Origin: Aldehydirespirator sp965204415
GTDB lineage: Bacteria; Actinomycetota; Acidimicrobiia; Acidimicrobiales; Aldehydirespiratoraceae
Length of the DNA: 64,000 nt
Direction: 5' to 3'
Assembly: GCA_965204415.1 (NCBI GenBank)
Contig: CBDBEL010000004.1
Location: forward strand, 434,001-498,000
Both the position numbers and the translations under genes were made by a program. Of this stretch, positions 8,843-17,347 are shown piece by piece (position 1 is the stretch's first letter; every line of letters begins with the position of its first letter). The notes beneath the pieces are model-generated. The model was not told the origin of the DNA and searched no databases. It saw nothing but the letters and a program-made list of their open reading frames with translations.

Positions 8843-10021
8843 GTGAGCGGTCCACGGATCATCGACACCGACACCCACGTGATCGAGGCTCCTGACCTGT
8901 GGACCGCTCGGCTTCCCGAGAGCTGGGGCGACCGCCGCCTGCACATCGAGTGGGATCCCGGCCGGAGCATGGAGATGTGGTGCATCGGCGACCGGCGGGT
9001 CAAGCCGGCCTGGAGCGGCGCGGCCTACGGGCGGCGCACCGACGGCTTCGAGGATCCGCCCGCGACCCGGGGCCACGCCCACCCGGCCACCTGGGACATC
9101 GGCGAGCGGGTCAAGCTGATGGACCGGTGGGGCATCGAGATGGCGGTGCTGTACCCCAACGTCGCCGGGTTCACCTTCGACCCGTTCGTGGACTACCCCG
9201 ACCCGGAGATCTCGGCCGCTCACGTGAGCGCCTACAACGACTGGCTGCTGGAGTGGATCCGGCACGCGCCCGGGCGCTTCATCCCGATGATGGCGGTGGC
9301 CTACTGGGACATGCCCAGAGCCGCCGCCGAGGTCGAGCGGCTGGCCGGCGCCGGCTTCGGCGGCATCGTCACCACCGGCGCCCCCCACCAGCACGACCTG
9401 CCCCCGCTGCGCCACCCGCACTGGGATCCGCTGTGGAGCGCCTGCCAGGAGGCAGGGCTCACGGTGAGCTTCCATGTGGCCAACGGCGACATCTCCCTGG
9501 AGATGCAGCCCGACCGGCTGGCGCTGGAGGGCGACGACATCAAGGAGGCCCGGGTCTCCACCGCCCTTTACTTGGAGAACGCCAAGCAGACCACCGACCT
9601 GCTGCTGTCGGGGGTGCTGGCCCGGTTTCCCGAGCTGCGATTCGCCATCGTCGAGAGCGGCATGGGATGGGTGCCGTTCGTGCTCGAGAACGTCGACCAG
9701 CGCTTCAAGCGCAACCGGGTCGACCGGCAGCACCCGGAGTTCGGCGACCTCCTGCCCAGCGACCTGTTCCGCCGGCAGGTGTTCGTCAACTTCTGGTTCG
9801 AGGAGCTCTGCGACTTCCACGTGGAGCGGGTGGGACTGGAGAACCTCCTGTTCGAGACCGACTTCCCCCACAACACCGGCATCTACAACGAGCACTTCGA
9901 GGACACCCTGCAGGTCGCCTTCCGCAGCCAGCCCGACGAGGTCCGCCGAACCATCCTGTGGGACAACCCGGCCCGCCTGTACGGCCACGCACTCGCAGCC
10001 CAGGGCGTGAACGTCAACTAG
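8843..10021 (+). CDS. Amidohydrolase family 2 protein
   Basis: A 392-residue TIM-barrel metal-dependent hydrolase/decarboxylase of the Amidohydro_2 family. It starts with the metal-site strand IDTDTHVIE, has mid-barrel histidines (APHQHDLP, SFHVANG) and ends with the metal-binding aspartate in LLFETDFPHNTG. The GTG start at 8843 follows GGGAGG. Four more members of this family occur in the window, usually beside CoA-pathway genes. The substrate is unknown; C-C hydrolysis or decarboxylation is as likely as amide hydrolysis. Confidence 0.88.
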   Translation: MSGPRIIDTDTHVIEAPDLWTARLPESWGDRRLHIEWDPGRSMEMWCIGDRRVKPAWSGAAYGRRTDGFEDPPATRGHAHPATWDIGERVKLMDRWGIEMAVLYPNVAGFTFDPFVDYPDPEISAAHVSAYNDWLLEWIRHAPGRFIPMMAVAYWDMPRAAAEVERLAGAGFGGIVTTGAPHQHDLPPLRHPHWDPLWSACQEAGLTVSFHVANGDISLEMQPDRLALEGDDIKEARVSTALYLENAKQTTDLLLSGVLARFPELRFAIVESGMGWVPFVLENVDQRFKRNRVDRQHPEFGDLLPSDLFRRQVFVNFWFEELCDFHVERVGLENLLFETDFPHNTGIYNEHFEDTLQVAFRSQPDEVRRTILWDNPARLYGHALAAQGVNVN

Positions 10022-10049
10022 CTGGCGCCCGAGCCCTCGGCGCGAGTCG

Positions 10050-10892
10050 TCAGCTCATCATCAGCCCGCCGTCGACGTTGATGGCCTGACCGGTCACATA
10101 GTCGCTGGCCGGACCGGCCAGGAACACCACCACCCGGGCCACGTCGGCAGGCTCGCCAATCCGGTCCAAGGGAACCCGCAGTCCCAGGCCGGTGCCGCGG
10201 CTGGCGTCCTGGAGCTGCTCCCAGCCCCCCGGAGCGCTGCGGCCGGTTTGTATGTGGCCGGGGTTGACGGTGTTGACGGTGATGCCGTGGGGCCCCAGCT
10301 CGGTGGCCATCGTCTGGGTCAGGCTCATGACGGCCGCCTTCGACGCGCTGTAGGCGGCCCGATCCGGCATGCCTCTGCGGGCGACGCCCGACCCGATGTT
10401 CACGATCCGCCCCGGCGCGCCCCGTTCGAGCAGGTGGCGCACCACCGCCCCGCTCATCAGGAACACGCCCTTGGTGTTCACCCTGATGACCTCATCGAAA
10501 GCCTCCGGGGGCACCTCCCAGGTCGGGCCCCGGTCGGCACCGTGAGGCGCAGCCGCGTTGTTGACCAGCACGTCCACCCGGCCGAGCCCGTCCACGACTT
10601 CGGCAACCATCCGGTCGGCGTCGTCCTCGACACCGACATCGCCCCGCACGGCCAGCCCGACCCGCCCGGTACCGCCGATCTCGCCCACCAGCGCATCGAG
10701 CGGATCATCGCCCGGCCGCGGCCGGTCCCGCGCGGTCACGGCCACATCCGCCCCGGCCCCGGCCAGCCCCAGCGCGACAGCCCAACCGATCCCGGAGCGC
10801 CGGCTGCACCCGGTCACCAGCCCAACCATGCCCCCCAGCGGCAGTCCTTCGCCCTCGGCCGGTTCGTGTTGACGGGCGCGATCGTCACTCAT
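10050..10892 (-). CDS. Short-chain dehydrogenase/reductase
   Basis: A 280-residue classical SDR. It shows the NAD(P)-binding loop TGCSRRSGIG, the NNAA motif, the catalytic Ser in IVNIGSG and YSASK, and ends with a typical ASDYVTGQAINVDGG. Its ATG overlaps the stop of the PrpD-family gene by 8 nt (ATGAGTGA), so the two are translationally coupled. It probably oxidises or reduces an intermediate in the same pathway. Confidence 0.9.
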   Translation of the reverse strand: MSDDRARQHEPAEGEGLPLGGMVGLVTGCSRRSGIGWAVALGLAGAGADVAVTARDRPRPGDDPLDALVGEIGGTGRVGLAVRGDVGVEDDADRMVAEVVDGLGRVDVLVNNAAAPHGADRGPTWEVPPEAFDEVIRVNTKGVFLMSGAVVRHLLERGAPGRIVNIGSGVARRGMPDRAAYSASKAAVMSLTQTMATELGPHGITVNTVNPGHIQTGRSAPGGWEQLQDASRGTGLGLRVPLDRIGEPADVARVVVFLAGPASDYVTGQAINVDGGLMMS

Positions 10893-12294
10893 CGGGTCCG
10901 CTGCGGGGCGGCTCGATGCTGCGGAGGGTGGTCATCAGGGCGGAGAGGTCCTCGAGTTCGTCGATGCTGCGAAGCATGGCGAGGAGCTCTCGGGCTGTGT
11001 CGTGGGCGAGCGCGGCGGTCGAGTTGGCGAGGAATTTGTCGTCGAAGTCCTGGTCGTTCAGCGGCCGGTTGAAATGGCCTCGGGGATGGTCCACCCGGAT
11101 CTTCAGGGTCCGGGCGTCGCGGAGGCTCACGGTGAACTCGTAGGCCGGCTTCTGCGTCCAGGTGCGGGTGATCTCGGGATCCTCGGCCACGGTCACGCGG
11201 GCCATGAGCGGCCGCAGCGCCGGATCGGAGACCCGGTCGGGGGCGAACGACGCCTTGGTCACCCGCCCGTCGGAGAGGGCGACCGCGATGACGTAGGGGA
11301 GGCTGTGGTCGGCGGTCTCCCTGCGCTTGGGGTCCCATTTCTCGTCGTGGTCGCCCTGGCCGCCCCCGATCAGGTCCCAGGCGACGTAGTAGGTCGAGAC
11401 GTCTATCGCCTCGATGTCGTCGGGGCGGACGCCCTGGGCGTGGAGGCCACCGAACACTTCGGCGGGGATCTGGGTCTCGAAGTCCGACGGGTTGAGCTTG
11501 CAGCTGGTCCGCTCGACCGCGCTCAGGCCGTTCACCGGCGCGCCCAGGCCCTCAAGGTCGAAGGGGCCGGTGGCCTGCTCCCACATCCCGAACTTGCCCT
11601 CGAACGGCTTCGGCGGGCCGGTGACGCCGGCCGCGGCCAGCCGGGCCGCGAACAGCGCGGCCATGGCCGCGTAGGAGGAGGCGCAGCCCTTCCAGTTGGA
11701 CAGCTCGCCGGTGCGGGTCACGAACAGCGGCATGTTGGGCGTCACCGCGAGGGACACCGCGTTGGACAGCCGCTCGGCATCCAACCCCAGCATCCGGCCC
11801 GTGCCGGCCGCGGTGGCGATGGCCAGGAACGCCCCGTAGTCCCATCCGTGATCCCTCATCGGGACGGCATCGGCGAGAGCGGCGAACACCTCGTAGGCGA
11901 CGTGAAGCCCGGTCAGGACGTCCGGTCCGGAGCAGCCGCTGATCTCGGCCGCGGCCAGCACGGCCCCTGCCATGTCGCTGGGGTGGCCGCCGCCCTCGGT
12001 GTGATAGGTGTCGTTGAAGTCGAGGTAGCGGATCAGGCACCCGTTGGCGAAGGCGGCCAGTTCCGGCGTGGACGGCTCCGCCAGCCCGATCACCGACGCG
12101 CCCGGATCGGCGGTGGCGGTGGCCGCCATTGAGCGGGCCGCAATGCAGGGGGGCGCGTCCAGCGCGCCGACCGCGCATCCGAGCGCGTCGACGAGGCGGC
12201 TCCGCATGGCGCGTGAGGCGGCCTCCGGGATCTGCGCGGAGTCGAGTCCGGCCGCGTACCCGGCGATCGCGCCGGTGGGAGCGTCGAACGTCAT
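10885..12294 (-). CDS. MmgE/PrpD family protein
   Basis: A 469-residue member of the 2-methylcitrate dehydratase (PrpD) / MmgE superfamily. The conserved family region includes DALGCAVGALD near the N-terminus and YLDFNDTYHTEGGGHPSD around residues 100-120. I chose ATG 12294 (MTFDAPTG) because the upstream extension lies in a tandem repeat and is low-complexity. The repeat carries two further ATGACGTT/ATGGCGTT copies, both out of frame. Many PrpD-like proteins act on substrates other than methylcitrate, so the reaction is open. It is followed by an overlapping SDR. Confidence 0.88.
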   Translation of the reverse strand: MTFDAPTGAIAGYAAGLDSAQIPEAASRAMRSRLVDALGCAVGALDAPPCIAARSMAATATADPGASVIGLAEPSTPELAAFANGCLIRYLDFNDTYHTEGGGHPSDMAGAVLAAAEISGCSGPDVLTGLHVAYEVFAALADAVPMRDHGWDYGAFLAIATAAGTGRMLGLDAERLSNAVSLAVTPNMPLFVTRTGELSNWKGCASSYAAMAALFAARLAAAGVTGPPKPFEGKFGMWEQATGPFDLEGLGAPVNGLSAVERTSCKLNPSDFETQIPAEVFGGLHAQGVRPDDIEAIDVSTYYVAWDLIGGGQGDHDEKWDPKRRETADHSLPYVIAVALSDGRVTKASFAPDRVSDPALRPLMARVTVAEDPEITRTWTQKPAYEFTVSLRDARTLKIRVDHPRGHFNRPLNDQDFDDKFLANSTAALAHDTARELLAMLRSIDELEDLSALMTTLRSIEPPRSGPDE

Positions 12295-12445
12295 CTCGGC
12301 ACCGGCTGCCGCGCTTCGACGCGGCCGAGCCCACCCCCGACCCGCGGCCGGGCGTCGAACGTCATCTCGACTCCGGCCGCGGCCGCGCTTCGACGCGGCC
12401 GAGCCCACCCCCGACCCGCGGCCGGGCGTCGAACGCCATCTTGGG
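12284..12445 (-). repeat. Tandem duplication of the PrpD-gene start region
   Basis: Copies of a 71-74 bp unit run through the start of the PrpD-family gene. Each copy contains ATGRCGTTCGACGC, at 12294, 12365 and 12439, separated by a shared GC-rich spacer. The 71 and 74 nt offsets put the upstream ATGs out of frame with the gene. The rest of the gap to 12516 shows no gene. Confidence 0.8.
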
Positions 12446-12515
12446 CACCGGCTGCAGCCGCCGGCAGTCCACGGCGGGGGCGACGACAGTCACGACACGG
12501 CAGCCCGGCCGGTGC

Positions 12516-13592
12516 TCAGGGCTCGATCCGGGCCTGGACCACCTCGCCGCCGGCTTCGGCGGCCTCGATGGCCAACTCGGCGTCGTCGAGCCCGAAGCTG
12601 TGGGTGGTGATCAGATCCAGCGGCCACTCACCGGACTCGATGATGCGGATGCCGGCCTCCAGCGCCTCGAGGCTCTTGCCGTAGCCGCTCAGCACCCTGA
12701 GCTGCTTGTGGATCACGAGATCCACCGGAAGCTCGGCGGTGACGTCACCCTTCAGCCCGGCCAGCACGAGCCGGCCACCGAGATCCAGGGCGTGCAGGGC
12801 GTCGGTCACCACCGCGGTCGATATCGGGGTGACGTCGATGATGAGCGTCGGTGGGCCGTCGAGCGCCTGGGCCAGCGCCTCGCCGGTGCTGGCCCCCTCG
12901 TACACCAGGGTGGCCGCCCCCAAGGCCCGGGCCACCTCGAGACGGCGGCGGTCCGCCTCCAGGCCGACGACCGCGATCGACGTCGCGCCGGCCTGGCGGG
13001 CCGCGATGACGCAGGCCAAGCCCCTGGCGCCGGGGCCGAAGACGGCGACCCGGTCCGACGGCTCGACCCCGCCCACGTCCTGGGTCCAGTCGATGGCGTT
13101 GGCCATGGCGGTGAAGAAGGTCGCCGGGCCCAGGGGCCCGTCGCGGTCCATAGGCACCAACATGGCCTCCGGCGCCAGGTACAGATGGGTGGCCATCCCG
13201 CCCCAGAGCCTCGGAGGCGTGTCCGGGTGGAGCCAGCCGTACACCCGGGCGTAGCCCTTGAACGGGGCCCGGCAGCGCTTGCCGGTGTGGCAGCCCCGGC
13301 ATCGGCCGCACCTGAGGTGGGAGTGCACCGCCACCCGGTCGCCCTCGTCCAGCTGCCAGGCCCGGGTCGCCTCGGCCCCGATCCGCTCGATGACTCCCAG
13401 GGCCTCGTGGCCGGGCGCCAGCGGCAACGCCCCGGGCGCCAGGATTCCCCGGAAGACCTCGATGTCGCTGCCGCACAGCCCGTTGGCCTCTACCCGCAGG
13501 ATTGCGCCGTCGGCACCCGGATCGGGGATCGGGACCTCCCGCATCTCGTATTTCCCGACAGCCGGCTGGATGACCGTCCGGGCCATGTCCAT
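12516..13592 (-). CDS. Zinc-dependent MDR alcohol dehydrogenase
   Basis: A 358-residue medium-chain dehydrogenase. It has the catalytic-zinc Cys in NGLCGSDIE, GHEALGVIERIG, and four structural-zinc cysteines in CGRCRGCHTGKRC (~residues 92-104). The nucleotide-binding region is VAVFGPGARGLA; the GxGxxG is slightly altered but usable. ATG 13592 is divergent from the LLM gene at 13710. It likely oxidises an alcohol or polyol in the same pathway. Confidence 0.9.
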   Translation of the reverse strand: MDMARTVIQPAVGKYEMREVPIPDPGADGAILRVEANGLCGSDIEVFRGILAPGALPLAPGHEALGVIERIGAEATRAWQLDEGDRVAVHSHLRCGRCRGCHTGKRCRAPFKGYARVYGWLHPDTPPRLWGGMATHLYLAPEAMLVPMDRDGPLGPATFFTAMANAIDWTQDVGGVEPSDRVAVFGPGARGLACVIAARQAGATSIAVVGLEADRRRLEVARALGAATLVYEGASTGEALAQALDGPPTLIIDVTPISTAVVTDALHALDLGGRLVLAGLKGDVTAELPVDLVIHKQLRVLSGYGKSLEALEAGIRIIESGEWPLDLITTHSFGLDDAELAIEAAEAGGEVVQARIEP

Positions 13593-13667
13593 GGTCTACA
13601 TCCTCGCGTGTCGCCGTCGATGCCGCCGGACCAGCGCCGCGGCCCGATAGAGGCTGGCCGACGCTAC

Positions 13668-13696
13668 TACAATCCTCGATGACAATCATGATCATA
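13668..13696. promoter_or_regulatory. Divergent promoter region with ATGATCAT dyad
   Basis: On the plus strand TACAAT (13668-13673) could serve the LLM gene. On the minus strand TATGAT (13696-13691) could serve the alcohol dehydrogenase. The region contains the palindromes ATCATGAT and ATGATCAT, shared with the promoter at 15554 and partly with 2548 and 49576. It may be a -10 element, a common operator, or both. Confidence 0.4.
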
Positions 13697-13709
13697 GAAG
13701 GGGGTCCAT

Positions 13710-14579
13710 CTGAGGTTCTCCATCAACCTGTTCGGCACTCCGGTCCGGGACATGGTGCGGCTGGTGCCCCGGGCCGACGAGCTGGGCTTCGAGGCGGTAT
13801 GGCTGGGTGAGCACCTGGTCCGCCCGGCCCAGTTCGAGAGCGCCTACCCGTACTCGCCGACCGGTTCGACCCACGAGGTGTGGCCTGCCGAGACCCCGCT
13901 CAGCGACCCGTGGGTGGCGCTCGGACATCTGGCCGCCATGACCAGCCAGATCCGGCTGGCCACCGGCGTGTACGTGCTGCCCCTGCGCAACCCGTTCGTG
14001 ACCGCCCGGGCGGTGGCCACCCTGCACGCAGTTTCCGCGGGCCGGGCCCTCTGCGGCATCGGCGCGGGCTGGAACCGCGAGGAGTTCGAGATCGTCGGCG
14101 AGGACTTCGACGCCCGGGGCGCCCGGATGGACGAGATCATCGGGATTCTCCGGCGGCTCTGGTCGGGCGAGTCGTTCTCGCATGCTGGAGCCTTCTACCG
14201 CTTCGCAGAGGTGAGGCTCGGACCGGCCCAGGATCCTCCGATCCCCATCGTGATGGGCGGGCACTCCCCTCCGGCGCTGCGCCGGGCCGGGCGTCTCGGC
14301 GACGGGTGGTACAGCACCGCCACCGGCACGCTCGGCGAGATGGTCGAGTTCCGTGGACGGATCGAGCAGGCCCGGGCCGGGGCGGGCCGCGCCTCGGCGC
14401 CCTTCGACTACTACATCCGCATGAACGGCGAACTCGACGCCCGCAACGCGGCCCGCTACCGCGATGAGGGATTCGAGCATCTGACCCTGCCCACCAACCG
14501 CCTCTGGCGGGGCGCTACCAGCGTCGACGGCAAACTCGACACCCTTGACCGCCTCGCCGGCGACCTGGGAATGCGATGA
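13710..14579 (+). CDS. LLM class F420-dependent oxidoreductase, probable CTG start
   Basis: A 289-residue luciferase-like TIM-barrel protein of the F420-dependent TIGR03619-like group. Family features include LGFEAVWLGEHL, GIGAGWNREEFE and MGGHSPPALRRAGRLGDGW. Homology clearly continues upstream of ATG 13752 as LRFSINLFGTPVRD. In that frame TAG stands 18 nt before, and the only plausible initiator is CTG 13710, placed 5 nt after AGAAGGGGG. If ATG 13752 were used, the first beta strand would be lost. It likely reduces or oxidises a substrate with F420. Confidence 0.85.
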   Translation: MRFSINLFGTPVRDMVRLVPRADELGFEAVWLGEHLVRPAQFESAYPYSPTGSTHEVWPAETPLSDPWVALGHLAAMTSQIRLATGVYVLPLRNPFVTARAVATLHAVSAGRALCGIGAGWNREEFEIVGEDFDARGARMDEIIGILRRLWSGESFSHAGAFYRFAEVRLGPAQDPPIPIVMGGHSPPALRRAGRLGDGWYSTATGTLGEMVEFRGRIEQARAGAGRASAPFDYYIRMNGELDARNAARYRDEGFEHLTLPTNRLWRGATSVDGKLDTLDRLAGDLGMR

Positions 14580-14632
14580 CCGTCCCGACGAGCCCGGCCC
14601 GCCCTCCCCACGAGCAGGACGCACCGGCATGA
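14576..14632 (+). CDS. Possible 18-codon relay ORF between LLM gene and SDR
   Basis: ATG 14576 overlaps the LLM stop (ATGA) and the ORF, MTVPTSPARPPHEQDAPA, ends with a TGA that overlaps ATG 14629 of the SDR (ATGA). Ribosomes could pass from gene to gene through it. The SDR itself has only a weak ribosome site. It may also be coincidental. Confidence 0.25.
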   Translation: MTVPTSPARPPHEQDAPA

Positions 14633-15381
14633 AGCTCCAGGGCAAGGTGGCCATCGTCACCGGCCCCGGCCAGGGCGTGGGACGGGGGATCGCCCTCGCC
14701 CTGGCCTCCGAGGGCGCCGCGACGGTCCTCATGGGACGCACCGGAGCCAAGGTGGAGCGGGTGGCGGCCGAGATCACCGACCGGGGAGGGGTGGCGCTGC
14801 CGATCGAGGGCGACGTCACCCGCCCCGAGGACATCGCCTCGACCCTGGCCGCGACCATCGAGACCTTCGGGCGGCTCGACATCCTGGTGAACAACGCCCA
14901 GCACATCCACCGGGGCCCGCTGCTGGAGTCAACCGACGGCGACGCTCAGGCCTCCTGGGAGTCGGGTCCGCTGGCCACTCTGCGGTTCATGCGGGCCGCC
15001 CACCCGCACCTGAAGGGCGGAGGGGTGATCATCAACCTCGGAAGCCGCGTCGGTGTGCGTCCCGATCCGATGGGCTTCGGCGTCTACGCGGCGGCCAAGG
15101 AGGCCATCCGGGCCCTCAGCCGGACCGCGGCCATGGAGTGGGGCCCCGACGGCATCCGTGTCGTCGTCATCCTGCCCTTCGCCACATCGCCCGAACTGGA
15201 ACGCATGCAGCGGGAGGACCCCGAGGCCTACGCCCGCACCCGGGACGCCACCGCTCTGGGCCGGGTGGGGGATCCCGAGACCGACGTCGGCCGGGCGGTC
15301 GCCTTCCTGGCCGGACCCGACGGGGGATACATCACCGGCACCACCATCGCGCTCGACGGCGGCAAGTCGTTCGTCCGCTGA
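14629..15381 (+). CDS. Short-chain dehydrogenase/reductase
   Basis: A 250-residue SDR with TGPGQGVGRG, NNAQ, catalytic Ser in INLGSRVG and YAAAK. The usual NNAG is NNAQ here. The C-terminus reads GGYITGTTIALDGGKSF. ATG 14629 begins the Rossmann strand KLQGKVAIVTG; longer starts only add linker sequence. It follows the LLM oxidoreductase through a possible coupling ORF. A dispersed repeat (R2) begins 10 nt after its stop. Confidence 0.88.
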   Translation: MKLQGKVAIVTGPGQGVGRGIALALASEGAATVLMGRTGAKVERVAAEITDRGGVALPIEGDVTRPEDIASTLAATIETFGRLDILVNNAQHIHRGPLLESTDGDAQASWESGPLATLRFMRAAHPHLKGGGVIINLGSRVGVRPDPMGFGVYAAAKEAIRALSRTAAMEWGPDGIRVVVILPFATSPELERMQREDPEAYARTRDATALGRVGDPETDVGRAVAFLAGPDGGYITGTTIALDGGKSFVR

Positions 15382-15390
15382 ACCCTCGCG

Positions 15391-15498
15391 CTGGAGGCCG
15401 AGCGGGATGGCGACACCCAATTGAGGAACTCGCGGCAAGGCTCAGCGAGGCCGTGGCCCGAGCGGCCCGTGAGCGCAGCGAACAAGAGCGGGAAACAC
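15391..15498 (+). repeat. Dispersed 3'-flanking repeat, copy R2
   Basis: Box A (CTGGAGGCCGAGCG, 15391-15404), 40 nt of unrelated sequence, then box B (about 15445-15498). It lies directly after the SDR stop. Box C is not clear in this copy. The remainder of the gap to 15589 holds only the promoter of the next operon. Confidence 0.8.
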
Positions 15499-15553
15499 AG
15501 CCTTAGACCGCGATACATCACCACTCACCGCCCGCTCGCCACGGCGCGGCAAC

Positions 15554-15562
15554 TATGATCAT
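15554..15562 (+). promoter_or_regulatory. -10 box TATGAT with ATGATCAT palindrome
   Basis: TATGAT (15554-15559) followed by CATGAT lies 30 nt before ATG 15589, which has a GGGGAG ribosome site. The string CTATGATCATG is also found at 13697-13687 and 49582-49572 on the minus strand. It is a good promoter candidate and possible regulator site. Confidence 0.5.
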
Positions 15563-15588
15563 GATTCGCCGCTAGCTGGGGAGCTGCC

Positions 15589-16008
15589 ATGGCTGACCGT
15601 CTGGAGGAGATAGCCGCCGCGGGTCGGCTCCGGCGCGAATCGGCCCAGGGCGAGAAGGCCGAGGGCCTCATGGCGGCGGTCCGAGCCATCGATCCCAGGC
15701 TGGCGGAGTGGTCGGACTCGTTCGTGTTCGGGCAGGTGTGGGCCGACTCCCACCTGAGCTTCGAGGAGCAGATGCTGGTGGCCCTCACCGCGCTCGGTTC
15801 CACCGGGCAGGTCATGCAGCTCCGCTCGTACCTGCACGGGGCCCTGCAGGCCGGCGTGGACCCCGACAAGATCCAGGACGCGCTGGTGATGCTGGTGGTG
15901 TACTCGGGGTTCCCGAACGCGCTGACCGTGCTGGCCGAATGGCGGGCGGTGAGGGACTCCCACCAGCGGCGGGCAGCAGCAGCCGAGGAGGCCGAAGGGC
16001 GTGACTGA
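15589..16008 (+). CDS. Carboxymuconolactone decarboxylase family protein
   Basis: A 139-residue all-helical CMD-family protein, similar in length to PcaC/AhpD-like single-domain members. The core reads EEQMLVALTALGSTGQVMQLRSYLHGALQAGV, corresponding to the usual E...(C)...H region, but no Cys pair is present, so an AhpD-type peroxidase activity is unlikely. It overlaps the P450 start by 8 nt, placing it in the same operon. The exact reaction is unknown. Confidence 0.85.
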   Translation: MADRLEEIAAAGRLRRESAQGEKAEGLMAAVRAIDPRLAEWSDSFVFGQVWADSHLSFEEQMLVALTALGSTGQVMQLRSYLHGALQAGVDPDKIQDALVMLVVYSGFPNALTVLAEWRAVRDSHQRRAAAAEEAEGRD

Positions 16009-17227
16009 CATCGCCGACGCGGCCGTGCGAGCCGGTGCCGAGGCGGCCGCGCCCTACCCGATTCCGAGAGACTCGAAGCTCGACCCGCCGCTGGCCCTGG
16101 GGCGCTGGCGGGCCCGGCGGCCGCTGCATCGGATCAAGCTGTGGGACGGCCGCGAGGCGTGGGCCATCGTGGGGTACGAGGAGGTGCGGGAGGTCCTCAA
16201 GCACCATGAGACCTTCGTGTCGTCGCCCCTGGCCCCCGGATACCCCACGCTGGGGGAGGCCGACGCGGCCACCAAGAAGTCCCTGCTGCTCACCATGATC
16301 GACCCGCCGCTGCACACCCAGCACCGCGGCGCGGTGCTGAGGGAGTTCACGGTCAAGGCCATCGAGTCGCTGCGTGCCGACGCCGAGGCCATCGTGGACG
16401 ACCTGATCGACGCGATGGCGGCCACGGGCCCGCCCGTCGACCTGATCGAGGTGCTGGGCGCGGCGGTGCCGGCCCGCTTCACCTGCCGCCTCCTGGGCGT
16501 CCCCTACTCCGACGCTGAGTTCTTCCAGGAGCGCCTCACCGTCCGTTTCTCGCCGAACTCGCCGGCCGCCTCGGTGTACGGCGCCGAGGACGGCCTGCGG
16601 AGCTACTTCGCCGAGCTTGTCGACGACCGCCTCGCCCAGCCTCGCGACGACCTGAGCTCGAGGCTGGTCAGCGACCATGTGAGCACCGGCCAGCTCAGCG
16701 CTGCGGAGGCCGCCACCATCCTGCACGTGCTGCTGATCGGCGGGTTCGACACCACCAAGCAGATGATCGCGCTGGGAACCCTCACCCTTCTGGAGCACCC
16801 CGACCAGCTCGCGAGGCTCAAGGCTGACCCGTCGGGGTGGCGCAACGCGGTGGAGGAGCTGCTGCGGTACATCACCCTGATCCAGAGCGAGCGGCGAGCC
16901 TGCACGGCCGACACCGTCATCGGCGGCCAGACGATCCGGGCCGGCGAGGGGGTGCTGGTCCTGCTGAACTCGGCCAACCGCGACGCCTCGGTGTTCGATT
17001 CGGCCGACACCCTGGACCTGGAGCGCAACGCGGTGCGCCATCTCGCCTTCGGCAGCGGCATCCACCAGTGCCTGGGCCAGGCGGTGGCCCGGATGCTGCT
17101 GCAGCTCACCTACCCCAGGCTGTTCGACCGCTTCGAAGACTTGCGGCTGGCCGTGCCGTTCGAGTCCCTCAGTTTCCGCGAGAGCAGCTCGCTGTTCGGG
17201 GTGGACGAACTGCCGGTGGAGTGGTGA
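16001..17227 (+). CDS. Cytochrome P450
   Basis: A 408-residue soluble bacterial P450. It has the I-helix motif GGFDTT (~residues 247-252), ExxR in EELLR (~286), and the heme loop FGSGIHQCLGQ with the thiolate Cys near 357. The GTG start at 16001 overlaps the CMD gene. A small 3Fe-4S ferredoxin (18225) two genes downstream is the likely electron donor. It would hydroxylate a hydrophobic substrate. A short GTG-initiated ORF (VTGDPPMSVACRR, from 17224) overlaps its stop. Confidence 0.93.
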   Translation: MTDIADAAVRAGAEAAAPYPIPRDSKLDPPLALGRWRARRPLHRIKLWDGREAWAIVGYEEVREVLKHHETFVSSPLAPGYPTLGEADAATKKSLLLTMIDPPLHTQHRGAVLREFTVKAIESLRADAEAIVDDLIDAMAATGPPVDLIEVLGAAVPARFTCRLLGVPYSDAEFFQERLTVRFSPNSPAASVYGAEDGLRSYFAELVDDRLAQPRDDLSSRLVSDHVSTGQLSAAEAATILHVLLIGGFDTTKQMIALGTLTLLEHPDQLARLKADPSGWRNAVEELLRYITLIQSERRACTADTVIGGQTIRAGEGVLVLLNSANRDASVFDSADTLDLERNAVRHLAFGSGIHQCLGQAVARMLLQLTYPRLFDRFEDLRLAVPFESLSFRESSSLFGVDELPVEW

Positions 17228-17281
17228 CCGGCGATCCACCGATGAGCGTGGCGTGCCGTCGTTGAGCGGGGCCGGATCGAG

Positions 17282-17347
17282 ATGACCGCCCTCGACGGCA
17301 GGGTCGCCATCGCGACCGGCGGGGCCAGCGGCATCGGCCCGCGATGA
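17282..17347 (+). pseudogene. Truncated tandem copy of the SDR N-terminus
   Basis: ATG 17282 opens a 21-codon ORF beginning MTALDGRVAIATGGASG that closely matches the first residues of the SDR starting 62 nt later (MTALDGSATIVTGGASG). Several differences are synonymous third-position changes. Its TGA overlaps ATG 17344 (ATGA). It is either a remnant of a duplication or a leader ORF that feeds ribosomes to the SDR. Confidence 0.6.

Noticed and set aside
6808..9003. Long open frame antisense to the binding-protein gene
   Set aside because: High GC creates long open antisense frames; the plus-strand frame has the lipobox, family motifs and ribosome site.
13679..13720. Leaderless ORF from ATG 13679 after TACAAT
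   Set aside because: Spacing is 5 nt rather than 7 and the frame runs into the LLM gene without sense; the CTG start explains the ribosome site better.
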